Position numbers and translations under genes: made by a program. 64,000 nucleotides of DNA from contig NW_024037047.1 of assembly GCF_015706575.1 (NCBI RefSeq), positions 9,366,632 to 9,430,631 of the forward strand. The letters run 5' to 3'. Source of the stretch: Patiria miniata (lineage: Eukaryota; Echinodermata; Asteroidea; Valvatida; Asterinidae). Below, piece after piece: positions 36,701-48,700 of this stretch (its first letter is position 1; every line of letters starts with the position of its first letter). The notes under the pieces were generated by a model. It was not told the origin of the DNA, did no database searches, and saw only the letters and a list, made by a program, of their open reading frames with translations.

Positions 36701-39700
36701 GTAGAAGAAGGTGACTATACCGGCCTGGTGGACTGCATGGGTCATCTGATGGCTGTCAAGGATCGGCAATCAGCTACTGATGAGATGTTTGAACCACTCA
36801 AACAGACAATTGAGCTGCTTAAGACTTACGATCAAGAGATGCCTGAGGAGGTCCACACACAGCTGCAGGTGAGATCTTGTTTGCTTGATCTTTGTGATTC
36901 AATTCCTCAAAGTGGTAACAAGTCAATCAGGTATTATCACAAGTTAATCACATGTCAGTCACAAGTCAGTCACATGTCAATCACATGTCAGTCACAAGTC
37001 TTCCTGAGTCAGACACAAGTCCATTGCAAATTGTATCTCAAATCAAGTGCAGTGGAACTTACTTTTTCCTTCAAATTCCAATTCTGATGACTGCAGGAGT
37101 TACCCGAGCAGTGGAACAACACCAAGAAGATTGCCATTACAGTCAAGCAGCAGGTAGCACCCCTACAAGCCAATGAAGTCTCCATCATACGCAGGAAGTG
37201 CACATCATTTGATGTAAGTCCAATTGTCCGTTTTTGGAAAGGCACACCTCTAACAAAGTAAACATTATTTATTGCTCTTAGAATTGTCATTATTTATACC
37301 TTTCTATATTGTGCCAAATTGTGTTTTAAAAGCAGCGCTAATAATTTTTCACATTTTCCCCCCGAATCTTTCAGGTTAAGCAGCATGAGTTCAGAGAAAG
37401 ATTCCGCAAGGAAGCTCCATTCCTGTTTGATTTCGAAGATCCATACAGGGCTCTCGATGAGGTAAGAAAAACAGGGCATTGATTTAAAGAGTGGAACCTA
37501 AGAGACCTAAATACGTAGTAAAACCATAGACCATTTTTTGCTTTTAAAACGGTTTGTATTCCGTATCGCCAATGTAAACAACAATGCAATGTAATTTAAC
37601 TGCATGTTACTGCATGGAAAGTTTTCTCTTTTGATTGAGATTGGACTATTCTTTGTGAAACCCTTTCCAGTGTCACATGACAATCTTTGAGATGGAGAAG
37701 CTGATGGCAGAGCTGCAGGAATCCGCCAGTCTGTTTGAGGTCAACGTGGCTGACTACAAACAGCTCAAAGCTTGCCGCAAGGAAGTACGATTACTCAAGA
37801 CTCTCTGGGATATGATCGTCATCGTGCGCTCCAGGTAAGCTATACGTCAATTGAAATTTGATACTCCAGTCTGTACTCAACTGCTGTTTCATGTTTGAAA
37901 CCAATTTTCGAAATCATGCTGAAATAAAGCCACATGCAATATTTTCTCTTAGGGGAAAAGCTCAATTAATTCAACTGCTGTTGTATGTTTCAAATCCTTA
38001 AACTCCTAGCATTGATGACTGGAAGACCACCCTCTGGCAACAGATCAACGTGGAGCAGATGGAGATCGACTGCAAGAAGTTTGCCAAGGACATCCGTTCC
38101 TTGGACAAGGAGATGAGAGCATGGGATGCCTACGGTGGTCTGGAGTCCACAGTCAAGAACATGCTGACGTCACTGAGAGCTGTCAGTGAGTTGCAGAACC
38201 CGGCTATCAGAGATCGCCATTGGCAGCAACTCATGCAGGCCACAAAGGTAATACTATGGGATTTATTTTTAAACATGAACTCTAGCTTGGATTTCCGCAG
38301 AGCTTGGGGGGAGAAGACTGAAGAAATGTTTATATTTTATAGGTAAAGTAGTAAAAGTCTTGCCCCCTTTTCATCTGAACCTAGGTGAAGTTCCTTATGG
38401 ACGAGGAGACCACCCTATCAGACCTGCTTGCATTGAACCTGCACAACTTTGAAGACGAGGTGCGTAACATCGTAGACAAAGCCGTCAAGGAGATGAGTAT
38501 GGAGAAAGTCTTGAAGGAGCTGGATACTACCTGGTCTACCATGGAGTTTGAGTACGACAAGCATCCACGCACGGGTATCCCATTGCTACGCTCCAGTGAG
38601 GAACTGATCGAAACGCTTGAAGACAACCAGGTAAGTGTTGGAATCCTTTGAACTCTACCTTTACAGGTACGCATTTATATTCCTAAACGGAGAGAGGCAA
38701 TTGTTGTAAAGTGTCTTGCCCAAGAACACAAGCACCATGATCCTTTGTCGGGGTACTCAGTCAACATAGCCTTGGTGCTTGAGGCATCATTTCTACAGTA
38801 CAACCTTATATTTTTGTGAATTGGGGACCTGGAAGAAAGGTCTGGCAGCATCAATGTGGCATTCAATGGTCAATAACGTTTAAAACTTACAAATCACCAG
38901 TTTCGCTTCCCTCCTTCTGTAGGTCCAACTTCAGAACCTAATGACCTCCAAGTACATCGCTCACTTCCTTGAGGAAGTCTCCGGTTGGCAGAAGAAACTC
39001 TCCATCGCTGACTCTGTCATCAGCATCTGGTTTGAGGTCCAGCGGACCTGGTCCCATCTGGAGAGCATCTTCATCGGGTCTGAGGACATCCGTAATCAGC
39101 TACCCGAGGACTCCAAGAGATTTGACGGAATCGACACGGACTTTAAGGTTAGTTTTCATTGGTCTCTTGTTGCTTTGCTTTAGTCAGTAGCAAGATACAT
39201 CACATAAGATGGTGGATGGCTAAAATAAAGTCCAGTTCGGGCACACTCTAACATTTCATTGCTTTTTCCAAACTTGACGTTGTAGGATCTGATGAACGAT
39301 GCTGAGAAGACGCCAAACGTTGTCCAGGCCACCAACAAAGACGGGCTGTTCGAGAGATTGGAATCTCTGCAAGCAAAGTAAGACACAGTATTTCAGTTTT
39401 GAAATCAAAGATGTTTTGTCGATCGGTCAGTTAAAAATTGGCTGTGCATACTCTGCACTAAAAACAAGTGTTGCCACACGTGGTATGTCCTTGGATCTTG
39501 TGAATGGAATCTCTGCATGAAAGAATGAGGGCGCTATGTAGCCTTACCTTATTGAGTGTGGACACACTTTTCTTCGCACACGCTGCGCATTTTGTTATAT
39601 CAGGGTGCCTGGGCTAAGCGCTGTGCGGTTGTCCTTCAATATTGTGGCTCAGACTCATTTTTCCAATTGAGAGGGTACTTGACGCCCCTAATGAATCACA

Positions 39701-42700
39701 CATATACAGACGTTACGTCACTCACGACCTTCCCTTTACTCCTGCTAGGCTGACCATCTGTGAGAAGGCATTGGCCGAGTATCTGGAGACCAAACGTCTT
39801 GCCTTCCCAAGATTCTACTTTGTGTCTTCAGCTGATCTGCTGGACATCTTATCCCAAGGCAACAACCCCACACTGGTAAAGTCAAACTCTGTTGCTTAGC
39901 TCGTAAATTTGATGAGTCCAATTAATTTCTGCTTCGCACCCCCAGTAAATGCCCAGTACATTTTCTTCTAGTAAGCTCGTTATCATTAAATACTTAAGCT
40001 AGCTATCTGCAGCATGAGCAAAAACTACAAAAAGAAAAGTCACAATTTCTTTTTCTCTACGTAGCAATCATTCTTATTTTCCCATTTGTCACTGTATTTT
40101 CTTGCAGGTTCAACGTCATCTTGCTAAGCTGTTTGATAACACCGCTAAGCTGAAGTTCCAGCAGGACGATGAAGGCAACGACACCAAGGAAGCACTGGGC
40201 ATGTACAGCAAGGAAGGAGAGTATGTGGACTTTGATGCTCCCTGCGAGTGCTCCGGTCAGGTGTGTTCATGACAGAGAGAGAACATCGATGATGTTTTGT
40301 AGAAATGTCATTTATGTAAAATCCATTGATTATGATCAAGTTGGAAGTCCTGGCTCCGACAAAGACAACCTTAATATAAAGCTTACTTGTTTGAAACAGC
40401 TAAAAAGCTTTAATCCCGGAATTATTTTCTGTGCCTTTGATTGCCAGGTTGAGGTGTGGCTGAACCGTTTGATGGACACCTCCCGCTCCACCGTCAAGAA
40501 TCTCTTCAACGAGGGAGTCAACACCTACGAGGAGAAACCCAGGGAGCAATGGCTGTATGACTTCCCTGCTCAGGTGGCTCTGGCGTCGACTCAGGTCTGG
40601 TGGTCGACTGAGGTCAGCATTGCTTTCGCTAGGCTGGAGGAAGGCCATGAGAACGCCATGAAGGAATACAACAAGAAACAGGTTAGTAGAGTGGAGATTG
40701 ATGATCACTTTATGAATTGCACAACAGCATTGTCGCTTTGTGATCAGTTTTGAGAGCCCCAGTGGGTGAGACACTGCACGCGAGTAGTGGTTCGTGGGCA
40801 TATTGCACGAAGTATGCGCAACTTATTTCACCTCAATTTGCAAAAACCTATGCCATCTTTGCCTGAGCGTTGAGCGCTGTTTGCAATGCATTTGAATGTC
40901 TCTCCCAGAGGTCTCCCCCAACTTTCTCTGTGTAACCGTTCAGGGGATACTTGAAGACAGAGTCCATAGTTCTTGGTAGAAGGTGACTAGTACCTCATTA
41001 TTTGTATTTGTCATCCCAACCACAGGTCCAGCAGCTGAACACACTCATCAACTTACTGATTGGTGACTTGTCTAAGGGAGACAGACAGAAGATCATGACT
41101 ATCTGTACCATCGATGTGCACGCCCGTGACGTAGTTGCTAAACTGGTCTTAAACAAGGTTAGCACCTATCCTAGTCACTACACTAATTGTTCCAAGGCAA
41201 GGAAAATACCACGGTGTAAACCAAACCGTCCTCTGGACTGGGATTAATTCTTTTGAAAGGATTAACACTTCTGCTGAATTTGTCTTGATTTTCACAGGTT
41301 GAGAACTCGCAAGCCTTCCAGTGGCTCAGCCAGCTCCGCCATCGCTGGGACGATGACAAGAAAGAGTGCTACGCCAACATCTGTGACGCCCAATTCCACT
41401 ACTCCTATGAGTATCTGGGCAACACCCCTCGTCTTGTCATTACCCCACTCACTGACAGGTAGGTCACTAACTCTGAGGACTGTCCACACTAAAGAACGAT
41501 TCCCTTCTCATTCTTTCATTTGTCACTTTTTTGGAGTGACAGCAAATAATAAAACCCAATATTTGTGGTTGATTTAGATGCTACATCACCTTGACCCAGT
41601 CCCTCCATCTGATCATGAGTGGCGCTCCAGCAGGACCAGCTGGTACTGGCAAGACAGAGACTACCAAGGATCTTGGCCGGGCCTTGGGTATCATGGTCTA
41701 TGTCTTCAACTGCTCCGAACAGATGGACTACAAGGTAAAAGCAACACAATTTTAGCAAAATATAGCTTGACTTGTAATGTTGCATAAGGTATACAATGTG
41801 TTTACGATTATCATTTCGAAAAATATAGTTTTCAAGGTAAGTCACACTGATAATTTCTTCATCTCATTGGTGTTTCTTTAACTGTTGTGCATGAAACTGA
41901 ATCCCGAGACACGCTACAACCTTTACAATCAAACTTATTTAGTTAAGATTAAAGATTTTTAACACTAAGTACTTTCTCTTTATTGAAATGAAACCATCAT
42001 CAACATTTTATTATGTTATCTTTTTTCCTTGCAGTCCTGTGGTAATATCTACAAGGGTCTGTCTCAGACTGGTGCCTGGGGCTGCTTTGATGAGTTCAAT
42101 CGTATCTCGGTGGAAGTACTGTCTGTAGTAGCAGTCCAGGTAAGTTGTGCTCGTCCATAGCCTTCCAGATGTTTGCGCTCACAATCACCGTTCTGTGCTT
42201 ACAGCACTAGCATAGATATTCTGCTGATTGTGCAGCTACATGAAATTGGAACCAGACCTTCAAACAGGACCGTCTCATTCTATCTTTCCTCCCATCTTTC
42301 CCTCCAGGTCAAGTGTGTACAGGATGCCATCCGAGACAAGAAGTCCCGCTTCAACTTCCAAGGCACAGAGATCTCCATGGTGCCTACTGTGGGGATCTTC
42401 ATCACCATGAATCCTGGCTACGCTGGCCGGACAGAGCTGCCGGAAAACCTCAAAGCACTCTTCAGGTGAAGTTTTGTTCTGATAAAAATGGTAACCAAAA
42501 TTGAACAAGTGCATCACCACACAAGTTATAGGGATAATCTAGGACTGGAAATCAGTTTGTTTGGTTTTGTTTTAAAACTGTGTGAAGACTCATGTGTCCT
42601 TGTGTCCCTGAGCAACATACTTTATCAGTATCTTCCATGTGTCTTGTGTGATTTATTTTGGTTCTGCAGGCCCTGTGCTATGGTGGTGCCAGACTTTGAG

Positions 42701-45700
42701 CTGATCTGTGAGATCATGTTGGTGTCTGAGGGTTTCCTGGAGGCCCGTCTTCTTGCTCGCAAGTTTATCACGCTGTACACTCTGTGTAAAGAGCTGCTGT
42801 CCAAACAGGTAAACTGAAGGTTCATTTTATGTAGAGATTCATTTACCTTCTTTGAGTGTAGCCTCAAAACTTTCTATGTAATGACTGTTGAATTCTTCTG
42901 TTCACAGGATCACTACGATTGGGGTCTGCGTGCCATCAAATCCGTCCTAGTGGTGGCCGGTTCCCTCAAACGCAGTGACAAACAGCGTCCTGAAGACCAA
43001 GTGTTGATGCGAGCTCTGCGTGACTTCAACATCCCCAAGATTGTCACGGACGACATGCCAGTCTTCATGGGCTTGATCGGGGACCTGTTCCCGTCCCTGG
43101 ACGTCCCCCGTAAACGCCAGATGGACTTTGAGAAGCTGGTCAAGAAGTCCACCCTCGATCTCAAGTTGCAAGCTGAGGATAATTTCATCTTGAAGGTGGT
43201 TCAGTTGGAGGAGCTGTTGGCTGTCAGACACTCTGTGTTTGTCATCGGTAATGCTGGCACTGGCAAGAGCAAGGTAGGAGACCAGGAATATTTTATTAGA
43301 AATCTTTAATTTTTGAATTGTAATTGTCAACCTCAGATCATTGTAGTATCGTACTTTAGACCTTTAAAGATCTTGGCAAAACCCTAACTCGTGCAACTCT
43401 CTCTGATAACGTCAACAGGTATTGAAGGTGTTGAATCGTACCTACTTCAACCAGAAGCAGAAGCCAATCATGCAGATCCTAAACCCTAAAGCTGTGACCA
43501 ATGATGAGCTGTTTGGCATCATCAACCCAGCTACTAGAGAATGGAAAGACGGTGAGTGTGCATGGTGGCCATCTTGGTCTGGTATCTGTAATACTGTTGT
43601 ATAAATTGGTCAGACATTTGTCACCAGATAGTAGGCGCCAGACTTTTTATGAGACTCTTGTTCAGAGCATTGTTGCAGATGTCTACTGTAAATTGCTTCA
43701 ATTTCTGCAGGAGTCTTTCCTTTAAGTTTAAAAAGTGTTACTGTTTAAACAAAATGTACTTGTTTCTTTCAGGTCTGTTTTCTGTGATCATGCGAGACAT
43801 GAGTAACATCACCCACGACTACAACAAGTGGATCGTTCTTGACGGTGACATTGATCCAATGTGGATCGAGTCACTCAATACCGTCATGGACGACAATAAG
43901 GTAAAAATCTGAATCTGGAACTATATAGGCCACAAAAAATTTTTAAAAATAGGTTTATTTGGTCTGGTTAATGTATAATTCCCAGGTGGCTGAGTTCTTT
44001 AAATGTGTTGAATTTCTTAATTTGGTTGTATCAGATGAATGCATTTTACTGATTTCAGAAATTGCCTATTTTTGCAATGGGGCATTCTGTATAATCACAT
44101 TGAAATTTCTTAACGTGTTTCCTCTTGATTTTGTTCTGACATCCTAGGTCTTGACCCTCGCCAGTAACGAGCGTATCCCCCTGTCTCCCTCCATGCGTTT
44201 GCTGTTCGAGATCAGTCACTTGCGGACTGCCACTCCTGCCACCGTGTCTAGGGCTGGCATCCTGTACATCAACCCGTCTGATCTGGGCTGGAACCCGTAA
44301 GTATCGCTACGTCTGGTACCTCAAACTTACGATCTGAGGATTCTTTGCTCACAGCTAGGGCTAGCGTAGAATAACTGCTAGAATAAAAACTTAACATGCT
44401 TTAAGGCAGAATTATGATTGTAAGTGTAGATTTCCGAGTTAAGCTGAGCCATGAAATAGGGCTGTTCGGGCTGTGCTGAGACAAAGAAGAAACGGTGTCA
44501 GAAGTGGGATTCAAACCTATATCACAGAGATGGATGGTGAGGAACGTATCTCTGCACTATACCACTAGACCTGCACAATTCAAGGAAATTAAGATTGTTC
44601 TGAATTTCTCCTGTGCAGGGTTGTGACCAGCTGGATTGAGACCAGGGAAGTACAGTCTGAGCGTGCCAACCTGACCATTCTCTTTGATAAGTATCTTCCA
44701 GCTGTCCTGGACACTCTCAGGATCCGATTCAAGAAAATCATTCCCATTCCAGGTAGGTTGTCGTAGAATTTGCCAATCTGTAGAGCAAATACTAGACACA
44801 ATTCAACCTTCGTTCTTAATCAGTATTGAGTAAATCATTGTTTTAAATCAAATTGATAATGTTATGTTTTCAATTTTCGCAATTGTTTTGTCTGTAAACA
44901 GAGCAAAGTATGGTCCAGATGTTGTGCTACTTGTTGGAGGTGCTTCTGACACCAGAAAACACCCCACCTGACTGTCCTAAGGAACTCTATGAACTCTACT
45001 TTGTCTTTGCTTGCGTCTGGGCCTTCGGTGGTGCCATGTTCCAAGATCAGGTTTGTGTTCCTCGGCCACCTCCCCCCTTCAAGACCCCCTACCCACTCTC
45101 CCTTGCCTTTCTAGCAGTCCTAAGAAACACTGCACAACTTTGGCATGATGTAAACACTTCTGGTCTTTTCTGAATATATCACCTTGTTGATATTTGAACA
45201 TTATTATTTTGTTTCTGTCCATGCAGTTGGTTGACAACCGTGTGGAGTTCAGCAAATGGTGGGTGACTGAATTCAAGACTATCAAGTTCCCTGGCCAGGG
45301 GACCGTCTTTGATTACTACATCGACCCTAGCTCCAAGAAATTCACCCCATGGACCGAGATGGTGCCAAAGTTTGAGTTGGACCCTGAAATTCCTCTTCAG
45401 GTAAGCCGCAGAAAAACAAAATTGGGGGTATCATTTAATTTTGCAGCAGTCTGAAGATCAGTACACCAACTAACAGCACAATTTGTTTACCATCAACTGT
45501 ACTTGTATATTTTGTAGGCTGTGTTGGTGCACACTGCAGAAACCACACGCGTTCGTTACTTCATGGATTTGTTGATGGCTAACGGCCGGCCAGTCATGCT
45601 GGTCAGTAACGCCGGTCTAGGCAAGAGTGTACTGGTTGGGGATAAGCTGAATGCGCTGTCTGAGGACTACATGGTGGCCAACGTGCCATTCAACTACTAC

Positions 45701-48700
45701 ACCACCTCAGAGATGTTGCAAGGTAAGGTTTCCATGATCATAGAGTCCCTAAGATGCTTAGATGCAGAAATAATCTGCTCGTGTTTGAACAGTAGCCCAT
45801 CTCGTCAAACTGTAGCCACTCAAACGCCGTATCAAGTAAAAGGAGCTGAGGTCTACCTTCCTCAGTCCTACAAACTCCTTCAAAATCCTTTGGATTTTGA
45901 GGAGTCTTAGAGAGCTAGGATTAATTCCCAAGTCTCAATCTGTCTCAGGTGTCTTGGAGAAGCCCTTGGAGAAGAAAGCCGGTCGCAACTTTGGTCCTCC
46001 AGGAACCAAGACGCTCGTCTACTTCATTGACGACATGAACATGCCTGAAGTGGACACCTACGGCACCGTGCAGCCCCACACGCTGATCCGCCAACACATG
46101 GACTACAAGTGTTGGTATGATCGCACCAAGCTGTCGCTGAAGGAGATTCACAACTGCCAGTATGTGTCTTGCATGAACCCTACAGCTGGTAGCTTCACTA
46201 TCAACTCCAGACTCCAGGTAAGATGTGCCTCAAAGATTGTTACTTTTATTTTAGACACTGATGGTCGTAAAATCACAGATTTATCAAAAGTTCATGGCAG
46301 AATTATTCCATCACAAGTCATTAACGAGTTGAATCGCAAGTCTAATCAAGTGCAATCATAAATAATTAAAGGAATACCTAATCACAATTAATATGTTAAG
46401 CTTGAAACCTAAATTTAGACTTAATATTTTCTGGTCGACATTCAAAGACTCGTTTCAATCTCTTGAGCATCTTTGAATTTCTTCATTGTCTTATAGCACC
46501 TAGTGTCATGTTTTTCATAGATCCAAGTCCTAAAGGAATATCACCGTTATTTTGTTTTCTTGTCCCTCCAGCGCCATTTCTGTGTCTTTGCCCTGAGTTT
46601 CCCCGGTGCGGACGCCTTACAGCACATCTACAGCAGCATCCTGAGCCAGCATCTAGCTATGATCACTGCTCCACAGGTCATCCAGAAGATGGCCGTCACT
46701 GTGGTCAATGCTGCCCTAGATCTACACAAGAAGGTTGCTCAGACATTCCTGCCTACTGCCGTCAAATTCCACTACGTCTTCAACCTGAGAGATCTGTCCA
46801 ACATCTTCCAGGTCAGCGTCTCCTGCCTCTAAAACTCTTCTCTTTTTTTTAATTGAAATTTGTTGCATGTGAAATATGATAATCATAACAATTTTGTTGC
46901 CATACTTAAATCTTAATTATGGTAATCAGGGCAATGGGGTTGGGTTTGGGAGATTCTTTTATGTGGTTCACTTTTTGTTTTTGTTAACTTGTGTATTTGC
47001 AGGGGCTGCTCTACTCCACCCCTGACTGCTTGAAAGCGCCGGTGGATTTTGTACGGCTCTGGCAACACGAAGCCACCCGAGTCTACGGTGACAAGATGAT
47101 TGATGACAAGGATATTGAGACCTTTAGCAAAACAGTGCAGGACTTCAGCAAGAAATTCTTCGAGGTAGGTCTTCAGATGTTGACTCCTAGCTCGTACCTC
47201 TTCAGATGTTGACTCCTAGCTTGAACCTAAATAGGTGGCCCATAACGAGCCAAATATTCACCAGTTTACAATCCACACATTTTTTTTCTGTCCATGATTG
47301 AGGATTGTTGTTGTAAATATAGAGCGGAAAAAGCGAAAGATACCCTGAGTTTAATTTTACTATTGGCAATGGATAGGGGGAGATTTTTCAAATGTAATTG
47401 TTCAAAAAGCTTCCAAATGTGAACATCTATTGAAAATGTCTTTTCTGATAGATGTTTATAAAATGGGAAATTGCACTGCACGACAGGGAAACTGTGGCTG
47501 TGGGAAAACTTGGGTTTTAATAATGAAAGAACTGTGGAACACACGCATCTATTGGGCAATTGTGCTTAGGAATTTCTCCTGAGACTTAACATGTACTTGC
47601 CTTGAGAACTATTTTTCACACTCTTGCCGTTCTTATCTGACCTCTTGTACCCCCTTCCTCTGCCTCCCTTAATTTTTAGGACGTGGATGAGCAAGCCATG
47701 AATGCCAAGCCTAACATCTACTGCCACTTCGCCAGTGGTATGGGTGACCCCAAGTATCTAGCCATACCTGACTGGCCTGATCTGAGCAAGCTACTGGCCG
47801 AGGCTTTGGACAGCTACAATGAGATCAATGCTGTCATGAACCTGGTGCTGTTTGAAGACGCCATGCAGCATGTGTGAGTAGACAATTCTTCCCTTAAATA
47901 AAAAAAAATAAAAAAACTTTTTCTCTTGGATGAAAAATCTCAATCAATCAGACAATGAAAAAAACTGATTTACAGGGTGAGAAAAAAAAAGAAAAGAAAC
48001 CCAAATGTCAGGACTATTGTTTTATTGAAGTTCTGCATTTAGCACTTCCAAAATCTAGGACATGAAAGCCCAATTCATAAGCTTTCTTTTAGTACAAGAA
48101 TCATTCAAATCACTCATGCCCTTTTCAAGTTACGGAAAATCTAAACACAACCACCGTTTTAAAGTTCTGTCCATGGATCACAAAAAAGTGTGCGTACTTT
48201 CAATAAAACGAAAACAATTCACACACATCCCTATGTGATTTGTTTTCGTTTTGCTGAAAGAACACTGAACTTTTGTTGTGATCCGTGGACAGAACCTTAA
48301 AACGGTGGTTGTGTTTAAAATTCTGTAACTTGAAAAGCACATCAGTGATTTGAATGATTCTTGTACTTATGAATTGGGCTTTCATATCCTAGATATTGTA
48401 TGTGCTACATGCAGAACTTCACTGAAACAATGGTCCCAACATTTGGGTTTCGTTTTTTTTTACTCACCCTGTAGAGACGTAGGGCCTAAGAGGGAACTTG
48501 ATTGATCCAATTTGTTTCAAACGCTGCACCATTTGTTTGCCTTCCCTAACACTCCTAGTTGTCGCATCAATCGTATCTTGGAGTCCCCTCGAGGCAATGC
48601 TCTCCTAGTCGGTGTGGGAGGTAGTGGCAAGCAGAGTCTGGCTCGATTAGCCGCCTACATCAGCAGCTTGGAAGTCTTCCAGATCACACTCAGGAAAGGC

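Larger units (their letters stand above)
27724..37461 (+). other. Dynein tail (DHC_N1) exons
   Basis: Nineteen exons, residues 1-1237: 27724-28071, 28607-28800, 29146-29335, 29479-29578, 29696-29907, 30134-30367, 30486-30653, 31029-31145, 31510-31778, 33672-33740, 33868-33994, 34178-34678, 34913-35095, 35365-35511, 35626-35880, 36193-36362, 36646-36868, 37097-37213, 37375-37461. The tail dimerises with the other heavy chains and carries intermediate and light chains. Characteristic pieces are [28 protein letters not shown] and [11 protein letters not shown]. The largest exon (501 nt) encodes a helical, charged segment. Confidence 0.9.
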
